This document shows positions 45,801 through 59,000 of a DNA stretch of 64,000 nucleotides, piece after piece. The notes under the pieces are model-generated. The model made no database searches. It was given only the letters and a program-made list of their open reading frames with translations, and was not told the origin of the DNA. The position numbers were made by a program, and so were the translations under genes. The stretch is from Diphasiastrum complanatum (lineage: Eukaryota > Streptophyta > Lycopodiopsida > Lycopodiales > Lycopodiaceae), in the NCBI GenBank assembly GCA_029204225.1, contig CM055097.1:8821426-8885425 (forward strand), written 5' to 3'. Positions within the stretch are counted from its first letter, which is position 1. Every line of letters begins with the position of its first letter.

Positions 45801-48800
45801 ACATTCCAAATGCTTGTGTATTTTGGCCATTTTCACAGAATGGCTTGTTGGAAACTGAGTGAGGTGATGTCTGAGCCTAGAATGCATTTCCACATGCTTG
45901 CACAGACTTCTATGACCTCCGTTCCGCCCGTCTACGTCCGTATCACAAATTTCAATTTTCATGCCATGATTCCATACTTTTTAGGGTTTAGGCGTGGACC
46001 ATCGTGCAAACATCTGCTAGGGGCGCGGTTTGGGCCCACACTGCACTCCTTTATGCCTGCACGGACTCTGACGCTAACGTCAGTCGCCTATTATCCCTCA
46101 TACAGAAATTATTCTATCCCACGCCCTAATCTCATGTTCTTCTTTGGCACTTGATATAATATGTGAACTGGAATCGTTTTGATGTATGCTCTGGTATTTT
46201 GAGCTCTATTTGAGCTCGGTAATGTTGTTCAATGCAATGTATTTTTTTTCTACTGAACGTTTGCCTGATTATTTGTTGTTTGCAGGTTTAGGGTCGTGTT
46301 GATACGATGCCAGTGCGGGACCGAGGCCTTTGGGCCGAGGTTGAGCTTACCGACGGGGATGTGGGCACACACCATGGCTCAGGCACCCGCAGATGGAGAT
46401 GCTTGCATTGCGGTGGTCACTTCACGGGATCACTCACCAGGGTTAGGGCTCACTTGCTGCGGGTCAGAGGGCCAGATGGGCGGACATTGGGCATATCTGA
46501 TTGCCCCAGGACTTCTGATGAGGATCTGCAGAGGTTTTCTACCATGTACGGGCTCGGTATTGCATCACAGGGTTCTAGACAGGGACAGGCAGCAGGAGCA
46601 GCTACAGGCAGGCATGCAGGAGGGCTCACAGGCAGACAGGCAGGGCCTACCATGGATATTGGGCCTAGTACATCACGGGCAGGGCATGGTATAGCTGCAG
46701 GGCATAGTACATCATGGGTTAGGCATGGTACAGGTGCAGGGCCCAGTACATCACGGGCAGAGCATGGTACAGCTGCAGGGCCCAGTACAGCACGGGCAGA
46801 GCATGGTTCAGGTGCAAGGCCTAGTACAGCACCTTCAGTTCCATCCGCAGCAGCAGCAGGACCATCAGATGAGCATGTTGGTTCAGCAGCAGCGGGTGCT
46901 TCTCGACCCTCCTCCTCGGCAGCAGATGCACCACATGCTTTGGCAGATGTTGCCAGAGAGAGTGACACACCCACGGATCAGCCATCCGTTGGGCATGCTA
47001 GACCACGAGCACCATATACACAGCAGAGAGGGGTTAGGCCCAGGCAGCAGACCCTTGATCGATGCGGCTGGCAGAGAGAGCAGCAGGCCCGTTGCACTCG
47101 ACTGTGTGGCCAGTTCTTTTACGAGTGTGGCATTGCCTTTGCTGTTGCTGACACTTGGGTGTTCAGGGAGTTCTGTGCACAGATGGCGGCCGTGGATGCT
47201 ACATGGACACCTCCCAGGCAAGAGGCACTACGAGGGAGGTTGCTTCGTCAGGAGGAGGAGACCATCACGCGGGAGTTGAGTTCCATTCGCTCAGCTTGGC
47301 AGCAGTAAGTAACTTGTCTTTGTAATCTCTTTGCATGTGTATAGGATAACTGGTGCCACAATTTTTGCATGTAGCTAATGGGTGTTTTGCGGCAGGTATG
47401 GATGCACGATATTGAGTGATGGATGGACCGACATTCGTCGGCAATCTGTCATCAATGTCTTGGTTTCTTGCCCGCTTGGCACAGTATTCCTACGTGGCGT
47501 GGATGCCACTCGAGGTGGTGACGCCATCACAGCCGATTTCATATGGGAGGTCATTAGAGATGTTATTGCTGACATCGGAGTTGAGCACGTGGTTCAAGTT
47601 GTCACCGACAACGCCTCGAACTGCAAGCAGATGGGCGAGATTATGATGAGGGAGCACCCCAGCATTGTGTGGACACCCTGTGCTGCACATTGCATAGACT
47701 TGCTCATCCATGACCTGTGTGCGCTTCCATGGATCAGATAGGTATAGTTTGTTCTATTTGCTATGCTTTCTTCCTTCAATGCTGCTAACCACATCTCAAC
47801 TACTGTCTAAACTTTTTTACTAGGTGTTTGTGTTGCAGATCACTTCTACGGCCATGCGCCTAGTCACTTTTGTCACCAGGAAGAGGCGTGTGTTGGCCCT
47901 GTTCCGCACCTTCTCCACCCTAAACCTGAAGAAGCCCGCACCCACGCGCTTTGCGTTTTACTTCTTGGTGCTAGAGCGATTGGTGGTGGTGAAGGACGCA
48001 TTGCGGCGGATGGTTTCCAGCGTGGCCTTCCGGGACTTTACAGACCTCCCCCATTCGGCATTTTTCCAGTCCACTGTGTACGGCGAGGAGTTCTGGAGAG
48101 CTGCTGAGTGGGATCCTAATACCCATTTACAGAGTCCTGCGTCTGGTAGACCGTGAGGGGTGCACCCTTGGTCTCATTTACGAGTTCATGGAGCGCATCG
48201 GCGAGGGGATTCTGTTGTCAGCCTTGGACAAGCATAGGTATGACTCTTCAGTGTCTAGTTTGTTGTTTCTCACTCGAGTCTGATGCGTTTCTTTTATGCT
48301 ATGGTTTAGTGATTGTTGTGATTTGTCTGCTACAGGAGGCGCGAGATCTCACGCATCTGGGAGGCCAGATGGGATTACTTCCACCGACCCATCCACGCCG
48401 TAGCCCACATGTTGCACCCCTTGTGGCGCTCTACATGAGAGAGGGACGATCCGGAGCTGCACCGGGGATGGGTGGAGTACACGGAGCGCGTATGGCCCGG
48501 ACCAGGTACGTGTGAGAAATCGTTTGGTAGCAATGTTACTGCAGTATTGTACTCATTGGTAGTGTCTGAATTCGAGGGGTCTTACATGTGCCATGTTTTT
48601 CCTTTTGCCAACAGGTCCGATGCTGGCCAACATTGCAAGCCAGCTGCTCGCATTTGAGCTCTTCCAGTTTCCTTTCGATGGAGAGCAGAGTCGGCGGAGG
48701 GAGGATTAGCTGAGGCCCGTTACATGGTGGTGCATCCACGGGCGCAGCACAGGTGACCTGAGGCGATTGGCTGAGAGAGTCCTTGCACAGGACTGTTCTG

Positions 48801-50001
48801 CAGGAGCTTGTGAGCGGAATTGGAGCACCTGGGCCTTGTATCACACGCAGAAGAGGAACAGGTTGTCCATCGAGCAGTGTAGGCGGTTGGTGCCTGTGAA
48901 CACCAACGGCCGTATGCTGAGGCGCACACGAGGAGAGGGTTAGATGCTCGAGGTGAGTCACATCATCATCCCTTTTTTCTTGGTATGCTTTGATGAATTG
49001 ATTTGCTTTCAAAATATGCAGTGAGTTGCACAATACCTACCTAACAACAATGTATTGTTTTTGGTTGCAGGTGGACCCTGACACTTGCTTGGTGGATTCG
49101 ATAGCTGCTGCTCCTCGAGCACCACCCACACAGGAGGAGATGGATGATGAGATCCATAGAGAGCTCTACAGACAGGCACAGGCTGACGCACGGGCTTTAC
49201 AGGAGGACAGAGAGGCAGAGGGAGAGGGCTGAGGAGGGAGATGACGAGATCTCGGAGGGTGGAGAGATGCTCGGGGCAGACTATGTGGAGGAGGAGTGGG
49301 TTGAGGGAGATACAGAGGAGGACGAGGAGATGTGGGGGGAGGCACAGGGGGATGACCTGGCTGACCTGCTGGTGGACCCTAATGCAGAGATAGAGGAGGA
49401 GCCAGCCATTCCTGCACGTAGGCCTAGGGGGAGACCTAGAGGTTCTAGGAGGGGGGGGCTGCTCTTTTTGTAGACAGGAGTGGACCATCACAGGCAGTCG
49501 TCGGCCAGGCATCATCACAGTGGGTAGGGCCATCCCAGGGCGTAGGGTTACAGCCACCTGACACACAGGCACGACGGAGTAGACACAGGGCTGGGGGCAG
49601 CCAGATGGGGGCCAGAGGAGGGGAGAGAGGCAGAGGCAAAGGCAGAGGTAGAGGCAAGGAGAGGGGGGTGGTCTAGAGCCAGGGCACACAGCAGAGATCC
49701 AGAGCACGCAGCAGAGCCAGGGCCACACCACGGCATATGGCTCCCTCCAGTTCCGATTCATCTGCGGACCCATGAGACCTGCAGTCCACATATTCGGATG
49801 ATTTATCCTACCATGACTCTGACGAGCCTTAGTTATATAGTTTTCATTACCTTCATGGAACATCATTGTACCCCTTTTTGGTGCCATGTGGCCCGATGTT
49901 ATATATTATGATGATCCTATTCACAGCATTGTCGTGATTCAGTATTGTTCTTTGTGGTTTTAGTTCAGTAACTTCGGCTTTATGGTTTATGATTTATGGT
50001 T

Positions 50002-50044
<43 letters not shown>

Positions 50045-53000
50045 GGTTGTTTTGTCAAAAATTGTTTCATTTAAGGCTAAAGTTCAGAATGATTCAGCTA
50101 GGTTTTTGTTCAGCATGGTTTTAGTTCCGTTTGTTGTGAATCGTGATCAGAGAGCGATAGAGAGAGGGAGAATCAGAGAAAGGGAGATTCCTGCTATGTT
50201 CACTCGGAATGCCCCAATGTGTTCTCTTTTTTTTTATATGGGATGCAGCTTTAGCGTAAAGGGACCATCCTGCACCTGAAACAGTCGGCAAACTACACAA
50301 TCATACTCCCCTCAATCAGAGCTTTCATCTGATACCCATATTGCACAAAAACATTTCAAAAAAAAAAAATTCGATTCTACACGATTCTGGGAAAATCCCG
50401 AATCGCGAATCAGGATCGCGATTCTGAATCGCGATTCGCGAATCGCGCTGCAACTATGGGATAGGATAACTTGGACGTCATGTAGTATGTGTTGTCTAGC
50501 AATTCCTCTAAATTCCTTGTAGGTGACTAAGCTTCAAGCATCCTTTGGAGGAACACCTACGATTCACTTTATGATCAGCTTATTGATAATTGTACGCAGA
50601 TCTTGGGTGGAAATTGACATATAATCGATTTTCAGTTTTTTTCTGATGTAACGTTGTGTACTTACTTTTCAAGAAACTTTTTTCTTGAAAGGAGGACACA
50701 TTTTAAGTTTTGATATTTGAAAAATTTGAGTTTTCTGCCCACATTTCCAGCTTGAAGATGGTGGTGAGGTAGCCTTGGTACACAATGTACACGCTTCAGT
50801 TTGTGGTTGTTTACATCTGTGTAAGACATGAAGGATTTCAGAGAGAGCCTAAAGCGCAATTTTTGTCAAGTTGGCAAAGCAATCAATGGAATTTCAGCTT
50901 GCCAAATGGTACCATGACCTCTCTTCCTAAATCGCTGATTGTATCCCATCATTTTCAGATTTAGGTTGCTAGAAAGTGAGTCCGTGGAAACTCAACCCTC
51001 TTTACATCATCTTGGTTGTTGCAGCATAAATTCAGATTGTTTTGAAGCTAACTTGCATTTGTTACTTCCTAATCTAAGTTGTGTCAGAACGACATTCTGG
51101 AAGCATAGTATTCCTGCCAGCCAAGGAACCCTCACAAATGTGGAAGTGTGCAGGACCAGAAAGCAGGCCATTTCTTTGAGTTAGCCCCAAATTAACATGT
51201 TTGTAGATTTTGGTGAAATTTCATGTGCTACGTGCGGAAAAAGCTACAAGGATCTCAAATCTATTGGTAGATTTGGGAATGGATCATCATATCTAATGTT
51301 TTGATCTGATTTCCAGTTGTAAAAAAGTGTTATTGCAGGCATGATCTGAGAGCTTTGGATGAAGATGAGATCATTTGAGTGCTTGTAGGAGACACGTAAA
51401 CTAGGAGCAATAGTGGGTTTCAAAATCTAGGGAAATCTAATGTACATAGCGCATCTAGGTCAAGTTAGCGACTCCTTGTCATGCCTTCTCAATGATATCA
51501 AAGCTTGCATGTTTAAAATCTAGACTATTGAGGAAGGAGTGCTACCAAGAGAGGAAATCAAACCTCATGAGGATGAAGTTGTCACTTTATATTTGTCCGT
51601 TTTCTTTATTTGCATTGAGGTAATAACAGGACCTTCAACAAATGGTCTCTCCCCTTTTAAGACATGAGGCATACCCTCATGTTACACGCGAAATTAAATC
51701 TATAGCGGGATGCTTACTCGCATGCCACTACTTACCAAGTATAATATAAGAATTGGCTAATTTAGTTATCCCAAAGTCTAACTTCTCGGCATAATTCTGA
51801 ATAGACAAAGAAGCCCGAGAGACTCTCTCATCCCAAATCTTTAAAGGTTCCCCATCTGGCATCTCAACTATGTACCGGTAATCAGAAGCAACAGTAGCTA
51901 AGAAAAGCTTCTTCACCACACATGAATTAGCAATATTATGTGAGGAATGGTGTCAAATAAGATGAGCACGTCATGACCTCATGCGTATCAGGAACTCATA
52001 TTGTTCAAAGCATGTACAAAAAGCCGCCTTCCGTACATCAGGGTCCATGATACGGATCCAATGGTAGCCACTTTTAAGATCTATCTTGCTGAACACCTTT
52101 GCACCATGCAATGCATCCAACAAATCATCTATTCGAGGCAGAGGATACTTGTGTTTAATCGTGATCTTATTCAAGCCATGGTAATAATCTACACTTATCC
52201 TAAAAGATCCATCTTTCTTCTTCACCAACAAAATTGGCGACGCGAAGGGTGAAGAAAGGTTAAATGTAGCCTAATCTAAGACACTCATTGAGTATCTTCC
52301 TCCTTAAGGTTCATCCTATAGGGAGGTCGACAAACTGGTCCTGCCCCTGGAACCAGCTCAATCCCATGTTCTACATTTCTACAAGGAGGTTAACCTGGCT
52401 GGGTTTTCTTGAACGAGAACTGACTTAAACATCTACCTAATAGATTCATCTCAAGTTTTAAGCTCAATAGAATCCAAAGCAGATGCGGATGCTATCTTTA
52501 AGATTGCAATGCAAAATTATTCTCTTGCCTATCAAACTTATTTGATGTAGATTGCAACACAATACTATGTATTTGCCTATCTGCCTTTTCAGAACTTACA
52601 ACATGATTCATCCACTAAGTCATTTCACATTCAAGAAGCACAAACACAAATACTAGAGATGTTGTTTCTTTATTTGTCAAGCCGAGACGAGAGGGTCATC
52701 AAGCAACTTCCTCTCACCTGTCAAGGTATGGGACAAACCCCCATACTTGAACTTATATACATGATTTACAAAATCTATAGTTGACTGCCTAGCCGCATGC
52801 CAACGTTTACCAAGCACCAGATCAAAACGTGTTAGTCTGGTAATCTCAAAATCCAGGGATTATGTATATGTATCATAGTTGCAACGAATCGCAATTCGCT
52901 GGGTCCATGATTCGCGAATCGCGATTCTGAACCTAGAATCGTGAAAAAAAATATATATTATTATTTTTTTTTGGAAAAATAGCTTATGGCTTAAATTATT

Positions 53001-56000
53001 TTAGGGGAGCAATGGTCAAACTAGCGTTTTGCCTCCTAGAAGTGCAGTAGATAGGGCACAAACAGATCTTATTTTCAGTAGCTATTTGGTTGTTATTTGC
53101 TTTGGTTCTCAATAAATGTTAATGCTACAGTTTGGGCTAAATGTTAGGCCCTTATTGGCATGCATTGGACCCCCATTTTTATCTACGTGCAGGGGGGGCA
53201 GCGCCCCCCTTGCTACTGTCGCAGGGGGGGGCAAGGGGGGGGGGGGGCGACAACCACCTAGGCCCCCCCTAGTGGGGGGATCGGGGGGCAACACCCCTCG
53301 AAGCAAAAAAGTGAGGTACAATTGCTCTCACGTTTCTCTGTCTCTGTCCCACTGGAACCATCTGTGATCGTAATGAACAGGCTAGAGGTTAGTTTTGAAT
53401 TTTTATCCTTGACAGAATCCAACATGGATTAATGCACCTAAACAGGACCATCCTGCACCCAAAACAGTTGGCAAACTACACAGTAATAATGCTCTTAATC
53501 AGAGCTTTCATCTGATACCCATATTGCCCCAAAAAAAATTCAGAAAACAAAAACGATCCTAAACGATTCTGGTTTTTTTCCGAATCGCGATTCTGACCGC
53601 GATTTTGAATCGTGATTCAGAATCGTAGTGCATCTATATGTATAGTAACGTGCGATCCCATATCTCTGTACCTTTCCCATCCGGCATCTTGATTGTATAC
53701 CGATAAGCTGAAGGTATTGTGGGAAGTTTAAGCTTCTTTACCAAGATAGAATTTATAACATTGTGCGATGCATTAGTGTCAAAGAGGACCACCACCTCGA
53801 GAACAGCCACCGTCCTCGCATCCTGATTAGTTCTGTATCATCAAAGCGAGAACCTGTTTGAGCCTTAACAAAAAGATAACAAACAGGAGCTGCAAAACTA
53901 ATTTTCTCAACTAAACTAAAATTACCATCAGTTTAGGGCAAACCTTTTCCTTGTTGCAAAGAGAATTGAGCTCATCAAAGGGAATTTTAGGTACTATGTC
54001 ATCCTCGTACAGTTGCATAATATTTAGCTTTTGCTTCTTCCGTCGTGGACACTCTTTGTAGAGGTGCCTACGCAAACAATAGTAGCACAACCGCTCAGCT
54101 TTAGCTTTTTCTTTCTCTTGCAGCGTAAGATGCGACTAGTCAAATGCTTGCCTAGAGCGTGAGGAAGCTTTTCGCTGCTCACTGGTATGAACTTGTACGG
54201 TCGTTGGCTGCTTGCCACTTGCTGGGCTTGCCTTATTCATTGCCTAGCGCTGCATACCTTGAGCCCCTGAGACCTCAGTTAGAACCATACCCTTAGACCT
54301 ACCCTCATAAATAAGAGCCTTGGCTATGGCATGTTCCAAAGTTGCAGGACTCATTGAACACTGGAGGACGCAATTCCTCCCTCAAACCAAAGTTAAAATT
54401 ATCAGTTTGCAACCATGTATTTCTTCAAGGATTTTCATCAATATCTCACGATACTAATCAGCATAAACGTGTACAGAACTATTTTTTGTCTAAGTAACAA
54501 CCATGCATTAGTAGCCTACAAATGCTCATTGGAGCAATAAATTGGGTTCGAAAACCTCTTAAAGTCAACCCAGGTAGTGGGGCACTCTATCATAGTTTGA
54601 ACTCGCCGCCACAAGCGGTCAGTATAATCCTGCAGTTGACAAGTGGCTCGCTTGATGTGCCACATGTCATCTGCAGATATTCGCCATAGTTCAAAATAAC
54701 TCTCCCACTTGTGGAACCATTGATCCACGTAATCTAATGTATGTTGTTGTAACGTGCTTGCATAACGTGGAGGCTTCACGTAGTTATCGTCAAGGATGAA
54801 CATTAGACAGTTGATAAGAAGGATGAGAAGAAGAAGGTTGTGAAGTGAAAGGTTTACAACCAAAGGCTGTGTGCCGATTGGAGTACTTCTAGTGATCGTC
54901 GTGATAGCCTTCTCGAGATTAGCAAGAGTACGCTCCATGGCTGACATGTGTTCTTGCATATCCAAATGTGGAGTCTCAGGCATAACCTCTCAAGATGCTC
55001 TCAGACTATCGCTAGGTGGAGAATGTACAGGAGATGATGGTGAACAGGAGAAGGTGACCTCAAATATCTTGAGAATCAATTTTTTTTTCTTCAGAAAATA
55101 AATAGAATGCTGGCAATATACACAGATTGTTTATGCAAGGCAAGAAAGAAAGGTTCTAGAAAGACTTAGAACAAACTGTAAAATGTAGAAGGAAATAAGC
55201 AAAATACAACAAAATTGAACTTCCCCAAATTTAGTTTATGGAAATGTAGGGTTGCAGCAGAAATACAAGTTCTAGCTAGCTTTGGATCACGTTGCTTCCA
55301 GATTGATGGCCGCCATTGAAACTTTGGGCTCGAATAGGTCAAAAAAAACCCTTCAATTGGATTTGCTTTTCACAATTCAGAACTACAACCAAACTGAAGG
55401 TGCTACTATAGTAGGTCGCTCTCCTCTCAGAATCTCTCACACGAAATTTCAATCAGAACGGAGTAAAAACAAAGAAGTGCCACAACTCCAAAAGGTCAAA
55501 AAATGCTTTAAAAACTGAATTCTGGCCCAAATCAGAGATTTTTCAGTATTTTTTTGTGGCTGAATGCTTGTAGGGCAAGGATTTACTACTAGTTGTGGGC
55601 TGTCATAATTTTGTGGGAATCCACCAACCCATTCAAAACTTATGAACGTTTTTGCATTTTGCCCTTCTAGGTAGAGGTGAGTCCTCCAAGTAGGTGGCTT
55701 CTCATATCTTGATGTACTTTCAGGCTATTGATCATGATTATGGACCTTCTCCATAGTTTTTGATGGAAATCAATGGATTTTTTACGGTTTTTTGTGATTT
55801 TTTACTTAGAATTTTGCTTGGAATTTATCAAACTTACTGATCTAGTACGTTTTCCAGATTGTATTTGCTGTTTTACAGTCATTATTGATTGGATCTAATG
55901 ATTGCATGCTGGTTGAAAAGTCAAAAGGGTACTTAGATAGTGATTTTTAGCCAAACATTGGGGTTTTTGGGCTAGAAATGGGCTATAAAAACCATAATTG

Positions 56001-59000
56001 ACTGAAATCAGAACTTGTAGTGCTTGCATGTAATTGATTTACAAGGATTTGGGTCTGACTGCACATAATTGTGGATTTGATCCACAAAATTGGTCAAAAT
56101 TTGGTCAAAAAACATTTTTTGATGGTTTTTGGACTAATTTTGGGGATTTTCCCAAAATTCTTGGCCAATACTTTGCATGCACCTTTTCAGAGTTGTAATG
56201 ATGTTGTCCTAAGGCTGTCATGAAGTTTGGTTAGCATTGGACACCATTAAGAGTCTCAAAAAGTCAAAAAAATAGTGTATTTTTTAGGTTTTTTAAGCTT
56301 GAATAACTTTGAATTGATGGCTTGAACCTACTGGATTTTTTTACAAGCTTAAACATATGATGGATTGCCTCTGATTTGAGCCATCATGCACCCAATTTGG
56401 TGGTGTGAGGCTTAGGCACCATTATGTTGAAGTTTTGCTTGTTGAAGGAGTTCATAAATGATATTTTTGCATGATCTGAGCTTATGATTGCTTGCTGGAC
56501 CTAATAGAAGCCTCTCTATGCCTCTCTAAATTGCCAGAGTGCCAGTTTCGCATCAAATGAGGGAACTTTGTTCCACAAATCCATAAATTCTTGTAAGTAT
56601 GAGTCCAAACTCCGAGTACCCATTTTGCAACTGACAAATCTTTGGTAGAGATCTGAGTCGTCCGCAACCATAAATGACTTTCTGAAAACTTCCATGAATT
56701 CCACTTTTAAGGATCACACAAAATTTTTATGTAAAACTGGGATTTTCGAAATCTGTTCGATATGGACCACCTAACAATTGGGAAATCAGCTTTTTGAATT
56801 AGAATTACAAAAAATAGCTTCATGCATGAAATTTCTCTGATCAATCTACTGAACACCCATGAACCATGCATCCAATCATGCATACAGGCTTATTCGTACA
56901 TTTTCAACATCATAAAAGCACCAAACTAAGTTACAAGCAAGCATGCATGCATTAGAACATTACGGAAAATTTTCAAATTTTAGTTCAAAAATTGTCAAAC
57001 TTCCGACAACCATAACTTTCTCTACAGGACACCGATTCGGTCGCTGTAAAGCACAGTTAGAGGGAGAGTAGGAATACAAGACACCTGCCATGTCACCTTG
57101 CCACCTAGGCTTCACACGTGCGAGCTGTAAATGACCAAAAATCAGGTAGGAGGGCGCACTTTTCCAAGGAGGTTTCATAAAAAATCAAAACCCATCCCAA
57201 TAAGCAACCAATCAGAGGTTACAAGCATCCTAGGTCTGCCAGCAGATTATCATAATGAATGTAAGCGAAATGTGCTTCAGGCTTTTGATGACGTCGTACA
57301 AGTCGCAAACCTTATGATTCCACGATGGTGGCATCCAGGAAGCAATTTCAGACTAATCCATCTGGACCCAACCAAAAGAAGGGAAAGAAACGAGTTTGTG
57401 ACAAAAAGCCCAATAAATATTTTGACGAACTGGATCAAAAGAAACAAATGTCCTGGAAGAAGGCTAGGAAGATGAATGTGTGTTTTGTCTGTAGTAAGCC
57501 TGGACATGTTATGAAATTCTGCCCAGAGCGAAAGAAAGCCGCAACTCAAGTCATTGAGATGCCAGGTAAAGAAAATCTAAAATTGGAAATTAACAAGGTT
57601 AATTGTGAGTGTGAATGTTCATTCAGCTTCATTTTTGCCTAATGAATTATTTTGTTTGAAAGGCACAGTTAAAGGATATGAAGTTAGTATATTGGTGGAT
57701 AGTGGATCTACTCATAATTATATTAACTCTGGTCTTGTGCAGAAACTCGGCCTGGAAACTGAAGCCAGTGATCATAGATATAAAGTATATCTAGCTTCAG
57801 GTGCAAAGTTGGAGACATGGGATGTCAAAGTTCCAAAACTCCCAGTTTGGATCCAAGATTATAGAGAGTTAATAGATTTTCATGTTTTGGATTTAGCATG
57901 TACCGACATAATCCTAGGGTATGAATGGTTATTTAATAAATCTCCTGATATAGATTATGAGAAGCATGTGCTCTCTTTTCAGGAGGGTAAGGAATTAGTA
58001 ACTCTGTTTGGAGACAGATATGTACATCCATCTAGGATGATTTCATTTGCTAATGTAATGGAAATTTTTGATTCACAGTATGAAGCTTATTCTTTATTTG
58101 CCAAACCCATTTTGGATTCTCTGAAATGCATCTAAATAGTTGTGAATTGTCAAAAATTCTTAACTCAATGGACTTAAATCAGGAGCAAATATAGAAGAAT
58201 ATTGTCTGAATTCAAAGATGTTTTTCCAGTTGAATTACCTCATATCTCTAGACAACCATACCGGTTTTCTCAGAAAGAAGAGATAGAGATTACTAATCAA
58301 ATTGATAATTATCTCAACATGGGTCATATTCAGCCAAGTAAGTCACCATGGAATGTTTCTGTTCTTCTGAAAGCGAAGAAAGATGGAGGCTTCCGGATGT
58401 GTGGATTACAAGGGATTGAATGAGGTAACTATTAAGAATAAATATCCATTATCCGAACTAATGATCTGGTAGATAGATTAGGAGAGCTAAATACTTCACA
58501 AAAAAAGATCTTAGAACCGGATCAAATTAGGATTCATCCGAGTGTTGTGCAAAAGATTGGTTTTCGGACGAGATTCGACCATTATGAGTTCCTTATGCTT
58601 CCTTTTGGGTTGACGAATGCACCTGCTACATTTCAACAAATAATGAACGATCTTTTTCATCCATATCTGGGGATTTGTGTAGTTGTATTCTTAGATGATA
58701 TTCTCATCTCCAATAAAACACTTAAGGAGCATTTAACTCATATCAGGACTGTCTTGAGGTTACTCAAAAGAGAGAAATTATATGCTAAAGAATCTAAGTG
58801 TGAATTCTTCAAGCATGATTTAGTATATCTCGGTCATAAAATCACCCCAGAGGGGTTGAAAATAGACGAGAGTAAGTTCAAGACAGTGCTTGAGTGGCCG
58901 ATACCGAAGTCGCTTCGAAAAGTTAAATCTTTTCTCGATTTTACAGTTTTCTTTCGTAAGTCAATTGAAGATTATGCGAGTTATCTTTCGTAAGTCAACT

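Larger units (their letters stand above)
45339..50458 (+). mobile_element. hAT DNA transposon, 5.1 kb, with 8-bp target duplication
   Basis: The element runs from CATTGTTGCAGCG to CGCTGCAACTATG. GGATAGGA flanks it at 45331-45338 and 50459-50466, a perfect 8-bp duplication as hAT elements make. Subterminal regions carry 16-bp palindromes GCGAATCGCGATTCGC (45349-45364, 45394-45409) and a permuted one at 50431-50446. It carries one transposase gene on the plus strand, antisense to the host E2 gene. The perfect target duplication suggests a fairly recent insertion. Confidence 0.93.
51700..54990 (-). mobile_element. Ty3-gypsy remnant, rearranged
   Basis: On the minus strand: gag (54983-54516, with [15 protein letters not shown] and [14 protein letters not shown]), a zinc knuckle near 54060 ([13 protein letters not shown]), protease (about 53800-53650, [12 protein letters not shown], and 52873-52780), then RT (52231-51971: [38 protein letters not shown]). 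The protease is split by a 762-bp hAT insertion. After RT the frame runs straight into a second protease copy (51960-51700, [17 protein letters not shown]), a position protease does not occupy in gypsy elements. No LTR was identified. Confidence 0.8.

Noticed and set aside
46450-47221. Minus-strand frames of 112-174 codons inside the hAT element
   Set aside because: They are shadows of the GC-rich transposase exon on the plus strand, which carries the recognisable BED and repeat regions.
49009-49887. 292-codon minus-strand frame
   Set aside because: It is proline-, leucine- and cysteine-rich low-complexity sequence, the complement of the acidic, glycine/arginine-rich hAT transposase tail.
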